Assembly: GCF_042932805.1 (NCBI RefSeq)
Contig: NZ_CP170633.1
Location: 3,658,001 to 3,722,000, forward strand
Length of the DNA: 64,000 bases
Reading direction: 5' to 3'
From: Ascidiaceihabitans sp029251465
GTDB lineage: Bacteria > Pseudomonadota > Alphaproteobacteria > Rhodobacterales > Rhodobacteraceae
Shown: piece by piece, positions 26,890-35,044 of the stretch
Numbering within the stretch: the first letter of the stretch is position 1
Layout of the letters: every line of letters begins with the position of its first letter
Notes under the pieces: model-generated
The model's database searches: none
What the model was told of the DNA's origin: nothing
Seen by the model: the letters and a program-made list of their open reading frames with translations, nothing else
Translations under genes and position numbers: made by a program

Positions 26890-26979
26890 TCAAAGCCTGC
26901 AATTCCAAGCCTTAGCAGATTTTTCGGGAACAATCGGTAGGACAAGTATCCTGACCTAAGTGATGAAAGAGACCTAAAC

Positions 26980-27411
26980 GTGAGCGAGACCAAACATATC
27001 CAAGGACAGTGCCTTTGCGGCGCGGTAACGGTAAATGCAAGCGTTTCGGAGCCTGCTTTGCGCGCGTGCCATTGTGATATGTGTCGTCGTCATACCAGCT
27101 CGATGTTTGTGTCGCTGCGAACGGATCCAGGTTCGATCAAGGTGAACGGCCCCGCCAAAACCTTTCGATCTTCTGATTGGGCAGAGCGTGGGTTTTGTAA
27201 AACTTGCGGTTCCACGCTTTGGTACGGAACGGTTCACGACGGGGCGCTCAATCTGTCTGCAGGACTGTTTGACAACGCAGCAGGGGCCGAGATGAAGATC
27301 GAGTTTTTTGCCGACGCTGCCCCAAACGGCTACGCGCTGGCTGGCGATCACAAGAAGCTAACCACGCAAGAGACAATTGCTTTGTTCGCACCCGACGAGG
27401 AGGCGCAATGA
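26980..27411 (+). CDS. GFA family protein (zinc-binding, Gfa/CENP-V fold)
   Basis: This is a 143-aa protein of the GFA (glutathione-dependent formaldehyde-activating enzyme-like) family. The zinc-binding cysteines are all visible: CLCG near residue 10, CHCDMCRR near 30 and CKTCG near 68. It starts with GTG, 90 bp after gltD, and its stop overlaps the next GFA gene by ATGA. The family name comes from one enzyme, and most members have no proven activity, so no reaction is assigned. Confidence 0.85.
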   Translation: MSETKHIQGQCLCGAVTVNASVSEPALRACHCDMCRRHTSSMFVSLRTDPGSIKVNGPAKTFRSSDWAERGFCKTCGSTLWYGTVHDGALNLSAGLFDNAAGAEMKIEFFADAAPNGYALAGDHKKLTTQETIALFAPDEEAQ

Positions 27412-27896
27412 CACGCTCGGCCGTTGGAAAATGCCTGTGCGGCGACGTGCGGTTCGAAGCGCAGGACGTGCCCGAGACCTTTGGCGTCTGCCATTGCGAA
27501 ATGTGCCGCCGGTGGACCGGATCAGCACTGTTAGAAGTCAGCATCCCCGAGCAATCGGTGGTGTGGCATGGCACAGAACATATCGCCACGCGCCAGACCT
27601 CTGAGTGGGCGGAACGTGGGTGGTGCCGAAACTGTGGAACGGGCCTGTTTTACAGGGTCACTATGGCTGGTGAATGGTCAGGCTCTGTCGATATTCCATT
27701 GGGTATTTTCGACGATCCCAGCGGATTTGTCATGAGCCACGAAATCTACATCGACTTTAAACCGGATAGCTTTGCCTATGGCGGTGAAGGTCGAAAACAA
27801 CTGACCCGTCAGCAATGTGTGGAAAAATTTAGCCTGCTGGGCAATGACCCGGCGGACGCGTCCCGAGGACGGATAGATCAAGGAGAAACAACATGA
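27408..27896 (+). CDS. GFA family protein, second copy
   Basis: This 162-aa paralogue of the upstream gene has the same zinc pattern (CLCGDV, CHCEMCRRWTG, CRNCGTG) and a similar middle (SEWAERGWC against SDWAERGFC). Tandem duplication followed by divergence is likely. It overlaps both neighbours as ATGA, including the start of gltB, so translation appears coupled to glutamate synthase. The function is unknown. Confidence 0.85.
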   Translation: MTRSAVGKCLCGDVRFEAQDVPETFGVCHCEMCRRWTGSALLEVSIPEQSVVWHGTEHIATRQTSEWAERGWCRNCGTGLFYRVTMAGEWSGSVDIPLGIFDDPSGFVMSHEIYIDFKPDSFAYGGEGRKQLTRQQCVEKFSLLGNDPADASRGRIDQGETT

Positions 27897-30800
27897 CCAA
27901 ATATGACGCAGACTGGGTTGCCGCCGAGGAAGCCAAGCGTGCCTACATGGCGAAAAACGGTCTCTATTCCGAAGAAGAAGAGCATTCTTCTTGTGGCGTT
28001 GGTCTGGTCGTTTCTGTTGATGGAACCCCTCTGCGTTCAGTGGTTGAAAATGGCATCGCTGCGCTAAAAGCAATCTGGCACCGCGGCGCTGTCGATGCAG
28101 ATGGCAAGACGGGGGATGGCGCGGGCATCCACGTTCAGATCCCCGTGAAATTCTTTTACGACCAAATCGAACGCACCGGTCACACCCCTGACATGGACAA
28201 ACTGATCGCGGTTGGTCAGGTGTTTTTGCCACGCACCGATTTCGGCGCGCAAGAAACGTGCCGGACCATCGTCGAGACCGAAGTTTTGCGCATGGGCTAC
28301 TACATTTATGGCTGGCGCCACGTGCCGGTAAAGGTTGAATGTCTGGGGGAAAAAGCGAATGCGACCCGCCCAGAGATTGAACAGATTCTGATCAGCAATA
28401 CCAAAGGCGTCGACGAAGAAACCTTCGAGCGCGAACTGTACGTGATCCGCCGTCGCATTGAAAAAGCGTCGACCGCGGCAGGCATTCCGCAGCTTTATCT
28501 GGCGTCGCTGTCGTGCCGTTCGATCATCTACAAAGGCATGATGCTCGCCGAGCAAGTGGCCGAATTTTACCCCGACCTGATGGACGAACGGTTTAAATCT
28601 GCCTTTGCGATTTACCACCAGCGTTATTCGACAAACACCTTCCCGCAGTGGTGGTTGGCCCAACCGTTCCGCATGCTTGCGCACAACGGTGAAATCAACA
28701 CGCTAAAGGGCAACCTGAACTGGATGAAAAGCCACGAAATCCGGCTTGCATCTGGCGCATTTGGCGACATGGCCGAGGATATTAAACCGATTGTAGCGTC
28801 CGGATCTTCGGACTCTGCCGCATTGGATGCAGCCTTTGAAATGCTGGTCCGCGCGGGTCGCAATGCGCCGATGGCCAAGACAATGTTGGTACCAGAAAGC
28901 TGGTCTAAGCAGGCCGTCGAACTGCCCCAAACGTGGCGCGACATGTATTCGTATTGCAACTCTGTGATTGAACCTTGGGATGGGCCAGCCGCCCTTGCGA
29001 TGACAGATGGTCGCTGGGTTTGCGCGGGCCTAGACCGCAACGGCTTGCGTCCAATGCGTTACGTCGTGACCAACGATGGGTTGGTGATTGCGGGCTCCGA
29101 AACCGGCATGGTGCCGCTTGATGAATCCCGTGTCCTTGAAAAAGGCGCGCTTGGACCGGGCCAAATTCTGGCCGTCGATATGGTCGAGGGAAAATTGTAC
29201 CATGACAAAGAAATCAAGGATCAGTTGGCCAGCCAGCAACCGTTTGGCGAGTGGGTTAACAAGATCAAGGACCTCGAAGAACCGCTAAGCCACGTGACCG
29301 AAGCACCGCTGTTCACGGGTGATGCGCTGCGTCGTCGCCAGATCGCGGCAGGGTACACAATCGAAGAATTGGAGCAAATCCTTGCGCCAATGGCTGAGGA
29401 TGGCAAAGAAACGCTGGCTTCGATGGGCGACGATACGCCCTCTGCCGTGTTGTCCAAAATGTACCGCCCGTTGTCGCATTTCTTCCGCCAGAATTTCTCG
29501 CAAGTGACAAACCCTCCGATTGATTCCTTGCGTGAATTCCGAGTGATGAGCCTGAAGACGCGGTTCGGGAATCTTAAAAATGTGCTGGACGAAGACAGCA
29601 GCCAAACCGAGATTTTGACGCTGGATAGTCCGTTTGTCGGCAATGCCCAATGGGATCAGCTGACCAAAGAATTCAACGCGGATCATGCGACTATCGACTG
29701 CTCGTTTGAAGCAGGTGACGGCAAGCTGAGCACAGCGCTGGGTCGTATCCGCAACGAGGTTGAGGACGCCGTGCGTTCCGGTGCCGGTCACATCGTTTTG
29801 ACGGATCAGTTCAGCGGTGAAGACCGCGTTGCCGTGCCGATGATCCTTGCGACGTCAGCTGTGCACAGCCACCTGATCCGCAAAGGTTTGCGCACATTCT
29901 GTTCGCTAAACGTGCGCTCGGCGGAATGTGTTGATCCGCACTATTTTGCGGTTCTGATCGGCTGTGGCGCGACCGTTGTGAACGCCTATCTGGCCGAGGA
30001 TTCGCTGGCGGATCGCATCGAGCGCGGATTGATGGACTGCACCCTGACCGAAGCTGTTGCCCGGTATCGTAATGCAATTGATCAAGGCTTGCTCAAGATC
30101 ATGGCCAAGATGGGAATTTCGGTTGTTTCTTCTTATCGCGGTGGCCTCAATTTTGAAGCCGTCGGCCTGTCACGTGCCATGTGCGCGGAGTATTTCCCGG
30201 GCATGACGTCACGGATTTCAGGCATTGGTGTGTCCGGCATTCAGCGCAAAGCCGAAGAAGTCCACGCCAAAGGTTGGGCTGATGCACATGCACGCGTTCT
30301 GCCTATCGGTGGCTTTTACAAAGCTCGCAAAACCGGTGAGACCCACGCGTGGGAGGCGACCTCGATGCACATGATGCAAACTGCGTGCAACCGCGCATCC
30401 TATGCGATGTGGAAACAGTATTCGGCCAAAATGCAAAGCAACCCGCCGATCCATTTGCGTGATTTGCTGGACATCAAACCGCTTGGCACTGCGATCCCGA
30501 TCGAAGAGGTCGAAAGCATCACGTCGATCCGCAAACGCTTTGTCACGCCGGGCATGTCCTTGGGCGCACTGAGCCCAGAGGCGCATAAAACGTTGAACGT
30601 GGCGATGAACCGGATTGGCGCAAAGTCGGATTCGGGCGAGGGCGGCGAAGACCCCGCGCACTTCCATCCTGAGCCCAACGGCGACAACCCGTCTGCGAAA
30701 ATCAAGCAGGTCGCGTCGGGTCGTTTTGGTGTGACTGCCGAATATTTGAACCAGTGCGAAGAGCTGGAAATCAAGGTTGCTCAAGGCGCCAAGCCGGGTG

Positions 30801-32428
30801 AAGGCGGGCAATTGCCGGGGATGAAGGTCACTGATCTGATCGCCCGTTTGCGGCACTCGACCAAGGGCGTGACGCTGATTTCACCACCGCCGCACCACGA
30901 CATTTACAGCATCGAAGACCTCGCGCAGTTGATCTACGATCTCAAGCAGATCAACCCGCGTTGCAAGGTTACGGTTAAGCTGGTGGCGTCGTCAGGCGTC
31001 GGCACGATTGCCGCTGGTGTGGCCAAGGCCAAAGCCGACGTGATCCTGATTTCGGGGCACAATGGCGGTACCGGTGCGTCGCCTGCGACCTCAATCAAAT
31101 ACGCAGGTCTCCCGTGGGAAATGGGCCTGACCGAGGCGCATCAAGTGCTGTCGATGAACAACCTTCGCGAGCGGGTCACCCTGCGCACGGATGGTGGTTT
31201 GCGCACGGGTCGTGACATCGTCATGGCGGCAATGTTGGGGGCCGAAGAATACGGCATCGGCACCGCCGCGTTGATCGCGATGGGCTGCATCATGGTGCGT
31301 CAGTGTCAGTCAAACACCTGCCCTGTCGGCGTGTGTACCCAAGACGAAGCGCTGCGTGATAAATTCACGGGCAACGCCGACAAAGTCGTCAATCTGATCG
31401 GATTCTATGCCCAAGAAGTCCGCGAACTGCTGGCGTCAATCGGGGCGCGATCCATGGATGATATCATCGGACGTGCGGATTTGCTGGCGCAGGTTTCGCG
31501 TGGGTCGGCGCATCTGGACGACTTGGATTTGAACCCGCTGCTGATCACTGTTGATGGTGCCGCTGCGATCAAATACGACCGTAACAAACCGCGCAATCCT
31601 GTGCCTGATACGCTCGATTCAGAGATCGTGCGTGACGCTGCCCGCTTCCTTGAAGAGGGTGAAAAAATGCAACTGTCGTACGCGGTGCAGAACACGCATC
31701 GTTCCGTTGGCACGCGCACCTCTAGCCATATCGTCAAGAATTTCGGGATGCGCAATGCGTTGCAGCCGGACCATTTGACGGTGAAATTGCAAGGCTCTGC
31801 CGGGCAATCGTTGGGCGCATTTGCGGCACCGGGTCTTAAGCTGGAAGTGTCGGGTGACGCCAACGACTACGTCGGCAAGGGCCTGTCTGGCGGCACGATT
31901 GTTGTACGTCCACCGATGGTCACGCCCATCGTCGCGTCCGAAAACACGATCATCGGCAACACGGTTCTGTACGGCGCAACCGACGGATATTTGTTCGCGG
32001 CAGGACGCGCTGGCGAACGATTTGGGGTGCGCAACTCAGGCGCAAAAGTCGTGATCGAAGGCTGTGGATCAAACGGGTGTGAATACATGACCGGCGGCGT
32101 TGCTGTGATCCTTGGCGACATCGGCGCGAACTTTGGCGCGGGCATGACCGGTGGCATGGCGTATCTGTACGACCCCGATGGCAAAGCGGGCGAAATGATG
32201 AACATGGAAACGCTGGTGACCTGCCCCGTGACCGTGCAGCATTGGATCGATCAACTCGAGGCATTGCTAGAGCGTCATCTGGAGGAAACCGGTAGCCGAA
32301 AAGCCGCTGACATCCTGCAACATTGGGACCTTGAGCAGGGCAACTTTATGCAAGTTTGCCCCAAGGAAATGCTGGTGCATTTGCCCGCACCCCTGTCGCA
32401 AGAACAGACAGCGATCCCTGCGGAATAA
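27893..32428 (+). CDS. gltB: Glutamate synthase (NADPH) large subunit
   Basis: GltB makes two glutamates from glutamine and 2-oxoglutarate. The 1511-aa protein is full length. The N-terminal class II amidotransferase domain has its nucleophile at Cys34 after a short propeptide (context HSSCGVG). The central and FMN-binding synthase domains follow, with the Fe3S4 cluster motif CQSNTCPVGVC, and the C-terminal GXGXG beta-helix domain includes a repeated G-rich stretch (GEGCGSNG-like). The start overlaps the second GFA gene by ATGA. A small hairpin with a T-run follows the stop. Confidence 0.96.
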   Translation: MTKYDADWVAAEEAKRAYMAKNGLYSEEEEHSSCGVGLVVSVDGTPLRSVVENGIAALKAIWHRGAVDADGKTGDGAGIHVQIPVKFFYDQIERTGHTPDMDKLIAVGQVFLPRTDFGAQETCRTIVETEVLRMGYYIYGWRHVPVKVECLGEKANATRPEIEQILISNTKGVDEETFERELYVIRRRIEKASTAAGIPQLYLASLSCRSIIYKGMMLAEQVAEFYPDLMDERFKSAFAIYHQRYSTNTFPQWWLAQPFRMLAHNGEINTLKGNLNWMKSHEIRLASGAFGDMAEDIKPIVASGSSDSAALDAAFEMLVRAGRNAPMAKTMLVPESWSKQAVELPQTWRDMYSYCNSVIEPWDGPAALAMTDGRWVCAGLDRNGLRPMRYVVTNDGLVIAGSETGMVPLDESRVLEKGALGPGQILAVDMVEGKLYHDKEIKDQLASQQPFGEWVNKIKDLEEPLSHVTEAPLFTGDALRRRQIAAGYTIEELEQILAPMAEDGKETLASMGDDTPSAVLSKMYRPLSHFFRQNFSQVTNPPIDSLREFRVMSLKTRFGNLKNVLDEDSSQTEILTLDSPFVGNAQWDQLTKEFNADHATIDCSFEAGDGKLSTALGRIRNEVEDAVRSGAGHIVLTDQFSGEDRVAVPMILATSAVHSHLIRKGLRTFCSLNVRSAECVDPHYFAVLIGCGATVVNAYLAEDSLADRIERGLMDCTLTEAVARYRNAIDQGLLKIMAKMGISVVSSYRGGLNFEAVGLSRAMCAEYFPGMTSRISGIGVSGIQRKAEEVHAKGWADAHARVLPIGGFYKARKTGETHAWEATSMHMMQTACNRASYAMWKQYSAKMQSNPPIHLRDLLDIKPLGTAIPIEEVESITSIRKRFVTPGMSLGALSPEAHKTLNVAMNRIGAKSDSGEGGEDPAHFHPEPNGDNPSAKIKQVASGRFGVTAEYLNQCEELEIKVAQGAKPGEGGQLPGMKVTDLIARLRHSTKGVTLISPPPHHDIYSIEDLAQLIYDLKQINPRCKVTVKLVASSGVGTIAAGVAKAKADVILISGHNGGTGASPATSIKYAGLPWEMGLTEAHQVLSMNNLRERVTLRTDGGLRTGRDIVMAAMLGAEEYGIGTAALIAMGCIMVRQCQSNTCPVGVCTQDEALRDKFTGNADKVVNLIGFYAQEVRELLASIGARSMDDIIGRADLLAQVSRGSAHLDDLDLNPLLITVDGAAAIKYDRNKPRNPVPDTLDSEIVRDAARFLEEGEKMQLSYAVQNTHRSVGTRTSSHIVKNFGMRNALQPDHLTVKLQGSAGQSLGAFAAPGLKLEVSGDANDYVGKGLSGGTIVVRPPMVTPIVASENTIIGNTVLYGATDGYLFAAGRAGERFGVRNSGAKVVIEGCGSNGCEYMTGGVAVILGDIGANFGAGMTGGMAYLYDPDGKAGEMMNMETLVTCPVTVQHWIDQLEALLERHLEETGSRKAADILQHWDLEQGNFMQVCPKEMLVHLPAPLSQEQTAIPAE

Positions 32429-32433
32429 GAAAC

Positions 32434-32454
32434 AGCGGAGCAACCCGCTTTTTC
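32434..32454 (+). terminator. Probable intrinsic terminator of gltB
   Basis: The short stem AGCGG/CCGCT with a 6-nt loop runs straight into TTTTTC, 5 bp after the gltB stop codon. The stem is weak (5 bp), but the position and T-run fit. Confidence 0.45.
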
Positions 32455-32458
32455 TTGG

Positions 32459-32492
32459 GCGTCCAAGGCTTTCCTGATTTAGCCTTGGACGC
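32459..32492. repeat. Perfect 12-bp inverted repeat
   Basis: The arms GCGTCCAAGGCT and AGCCTTGGACGC are exact complements around a 10-nt loop. The element lies between the gltB terminator and mtgA, ending 13 bp before the mtgA start. No T-run follows. It could be a second, non-canonical stop signal or a leader hairpin of mtgA. Confidence 0.5.
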
Positions 32493-32505
32493 TATAGCTG
32501 CTTAG

Positions 32506-33228
32506 ATGGCCAAAGCAGTGAACACAAAAAAACCCAAGAAACCAAAGACAAAGCGCAGCTTTTTCAGGCGTGTGCTTTGGCAGAGTTTCCGCGCGTTGTG
32601 CGCATTGTTTGTGTTCGCGGTGTTTGTCATCGTGCTTGGCGCGGTCGTGAACCCGCCCAGCACGATCTACATGGGTCAAGAATCACGCCGCTTGGGTGGG
32701 GTTGACCACGAATGGGTGTCTATCGACGAAATCGCCCCCGTGATGGCGCGCAGTGTTGTCGCGGCCGAGGATGCGAATTTTTGCAACCACTGGGGCTTTG
32801 ATCTGGCGGCGATCAAGCTGGCGATTGCACAGGGCGGAAATCGCGGTGCGTCAACGATCAGCCAGCAAACGGTCAAAAACGTGTTTCTGTGGCATGGACG
32901 CAATTACACCCGCAAAGCGTTGGAGGCATTTATCACGCCGCTGCTTGAGGCGATCTGGTCCAAGCGCCGCATCGTCGAGGTGTACCTGAATGTGGCCGAG
33001 TTTGACGAAGGTGTTTTTGGCGTCGAAGCCGCCGCACGCCATTATTTTGGCGTTGGGCCCGAAGCGCTCAGCGCAGTTCAGGCAGCCCGTTTGGCCGCCG
33101 TTCTACCAAACCCCAAGCAACGATCAGCCAGTAAACCGACGTCTTATCTGCGTAAACGTTCAAGTCAAATCCTAAGCGGTGCGGCCACAATTCGCGCGGA
33201 CGGTCGCGCTGCGTGTTTCGAGAGTTGA
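32506..33228 (+). CDS. mtgA: Monofunctional peptidoglycan transglycosylase
   Basis: MtgA polymerises lipid II glycan strands at the inner membrane. The 240-aa protein has a basic N-terminus, one membrane anchor (about residues 26-50) and a GT51 domain with the catalytic-glutamate motif VVAAEDANFCNHWG, the STISQQTVKNVFLW motif and the RIVEVYLNVAEF motif. It has no transpeptidase domain. The length is normal for the family. Confidence 0.93.
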   Translation: MAKAVNTKKPKKPKTKRSFFRRVLWQSFRALCALFVFAVFVIVLGAVVNPPSTIYMGQESRRLGGVDHEWVSIDEIAPVMARSVVAAEDANFCNHWGFDLAAIKLAIAQGGNRGASTISQQTVKNVFLWHGRNYTRKALEAFITPLLEAIWSKRRIVEVYLNVAEFDEGVFGVEAAARHYFGVGPEALSAVQAARLAAVLPNPKQRSASKPTSYLRKRSSQILSGAATIRADGRAACFES

Positions 33229-33286
33229 AAAACCCCACACTTGCAGGCATTGAAGAAAGACAGTTTTAAATGACCTTGGATATCTG

Positions 33287-33952
33287 ATGGCCCGCCTGTT
33301 TCACGTCCCACTATCCCCGTTTTGCCGCAAGGTGCGCCTGTCTCTGGCAGAAAAGAAGATCGAGGTAGAACTGGTCGAAGAACGCTATTGGGAAGCAGAC
33401 CCGGATTTCCTGCGCCGCAACCCGGCAGCCAAAGTTCCGGTGTTGCGTCTGGACGGCATTATGATGTCCGAAAGCGCGCCGATTTGCGAATACATCGAAG
33501 AAACCCGGCCAGAACCATCGCTGTTGCCATCTGACCCCGAAGGCCGGCTGGAAGTGCGTCGTTTGGTCGGCTGGTTCGACGATAAATTTCACAACGAAGT
33601 GACCGCAAAATTGCTGTATGAGCGGGTGAACAAAAAGGTCATGGGCCAGGGCTATCCTGACAGTAAAAACGTCAAAGCCGGTGCCAAGGCGATCAAATAT
33701 CACCTCGATTACATGACGTGGTTGCTGGACCATCGCCGCTGGTTGGCGGGTGACAACATGACTCTTGCCGACTTTGCTGCGGCCGCGCATTTGTCGTCGC
33801 TGGACTATATTTCTGACGTGGATTGGAACCGCTCCGAGATCGTTAAGGATTGGTACGCCAAGATCAAATCCCGCCCTGCGTTTCGGTCTATTCTGGCGGA
33901 TCAGGTGTCAGGTTTTCCACCACCGCGTCACTACAATGATCTTGATTTTTGA
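33287..33952 (+). CDS. Glutathione S-transferase family protein
   Basis: This 221-aa protein has an N-terminal thioredoxin-like domain (LSPFCRKVRLSLAEK, with SPFCRK at the active-site loop; NPAAKVPVL and MSESAPICEYIEE for glutathione contact) and an alpha-helical C-terminal domain (about 85-215). It is likely cytosolic. It starts 58 bp after mtgA and ends 12 bp before queG. The substrate is not predictable. Confidence 0.9.
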   Translation: MARLFHVPLSPFCRKVRLSLAEKKIEVELVEERYWEADPDFLRRNPAAKVPVLRLDGIMMSESAPICEYIEETRPEPSLLPSDPEGRLEVRRLVGWFDDKFHNEVTAKLLYERVNKKVMGQGYPDSKNVKAGAKAIKYHLDYMTWLLDHRRWLAGDNMTLADFAAAAHLSSLDYISDVDWNRSEIVKDWYAKIKSRPAFRSILADQVSGFPPPRHYNDLDF

Positions 33953-33964
33953 TCCTCTAAATCC

Positions 33965-35008
33965 ATGAACAGCTTGAAAGAGCAGTTGGTCGCGCGTGCC
34001 CTTGAAGAAGGGTTCGTGATGGCGCGTGTCTGCCGCCCAAATGCTGTCCCCGAAATGCCCGAACGTTTGGCCGCTTTTGTTGAGGCTGGCTATCACGGTC
34101 AAATGGGCTGGATGGCTGACCGCATGGCATGGCGCGGTGATCCCGCTACCTTGTGGCCAGAGGCAAAATCAGTCTTGATGCTGGCCGAAAGCTACGCACC
34201 TGATCACGACCCACGTGACATTTTGGGGATGCCCGAAAAAGGCGCGATTTCGGTCTATGCGCAAAACAAAGACTACCACGATTTGGTCAAAAAACGCCTG
34301 AAACGATTGGCCCGTTGGTGGATCGATCTGGCAGGCGGCGAGCTTAAGGTTTTCGTCGACACAGCCCCCGTTCCTGAAAAGGCATTGGGTGCGGCTGCGG
34401 GTTTGGGATGGCAAGGTAAACACACCAATCTGGTGTCGCGGGATTGGGGCAATTGGGCCTTTTTAGGGTCTATTTTTACCACAGTTGAATTGGAACCCGA
34501 CGCGCCCGAAATTGACCATTGTGGATCGTGTCATGCCTGTCTGGACGTGTGCCCGACAGATGCCTTTGTTGCCCCATACCAGATGGATGCACGCCGCTGT
34601 ATTTCGTATCTGACGATCGAACACAAAGGGCCGATTGCACCTGATTTGCGTGCCCTGATGGGCAATCACATTTACGGGTGTGACGATTGTTTGGCCGCCT
34701 GTCCGTGGAACAAATTTGCGGTCACGGCATCCGACATCAGGTACGCCGCGCGCGATGATTTAGCGGCCCCTGATTTAGGTGCACTCGCCGCTTTGGATGA
34801 CGCCACATTCCGCACGAAATTCTCCGGCTCGCCGATCAAGCGCATCGGGCGGGATCGTTTTGTGCGCAATGTGTTGTATGCGATTGGCAATTCCGGGTCA
34901 GCGCGCCTGCGTGAGGTGGCGCAAGGGCTGGTTAATGATCCGGATGAGGCCGTCGCCGACGCTGCGCGTTGGGCGGTGACGCAACTGGACAAGACGTGTC
35001 GCACATAG
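33965..35008 (+). CDS. queG: Epoxyqueuosine reductase
   Basis: QueG catalyses the last step of queuosine synthesis, reducing epoxyqueuosine in tRNA with cobalamin and two Fe4S4 clusters. The 347-aa protein has the N-terminal cobalamin-binding region, the dicluster ferredoxin motifs CGSCHACLDVCP and CDDCLAACPWNKF, and a C-terminal HEAT-like tail. The Asp expected as proton donor lies in the VFVDTAPVPEKA stretch. It follows the GST gene by 12 bp. Confidence 0.93.
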   Translation: MNSLKEQLVARALEEGFVMARVCRPNAVPEMPERLAAFVEAGYHGQMGWMADRMAWRGDPATLWPEAKSVLMLAESYAPDHDPRDILGMPEKGAISVYAQNKDYHDLVKKRLKRLARWWIDLAGGELKVFVDTAPVPEKALGAAAGLGWQGKHTNLVSRDWGNWAFLGSIFTTVELEPDAPEIDHCGSCHACLDVCPTDAFVAPYQMDARRCISYLTIEHKGPIAPDLRALMGNHIYGCDDCLAACPWNKFAVTASDIRYAARDDLAAPDLGALAALDDATFRTKFSGSPIKRIGRDRFVRNVLYAIGNSGSARLREVAQGLVNDPDEAVADAARWAVTQLDKTCRT

Positions 35009-35044
35009 CCGTTATCTGGGACAAAACGAAGTAGGAGAAACCTG

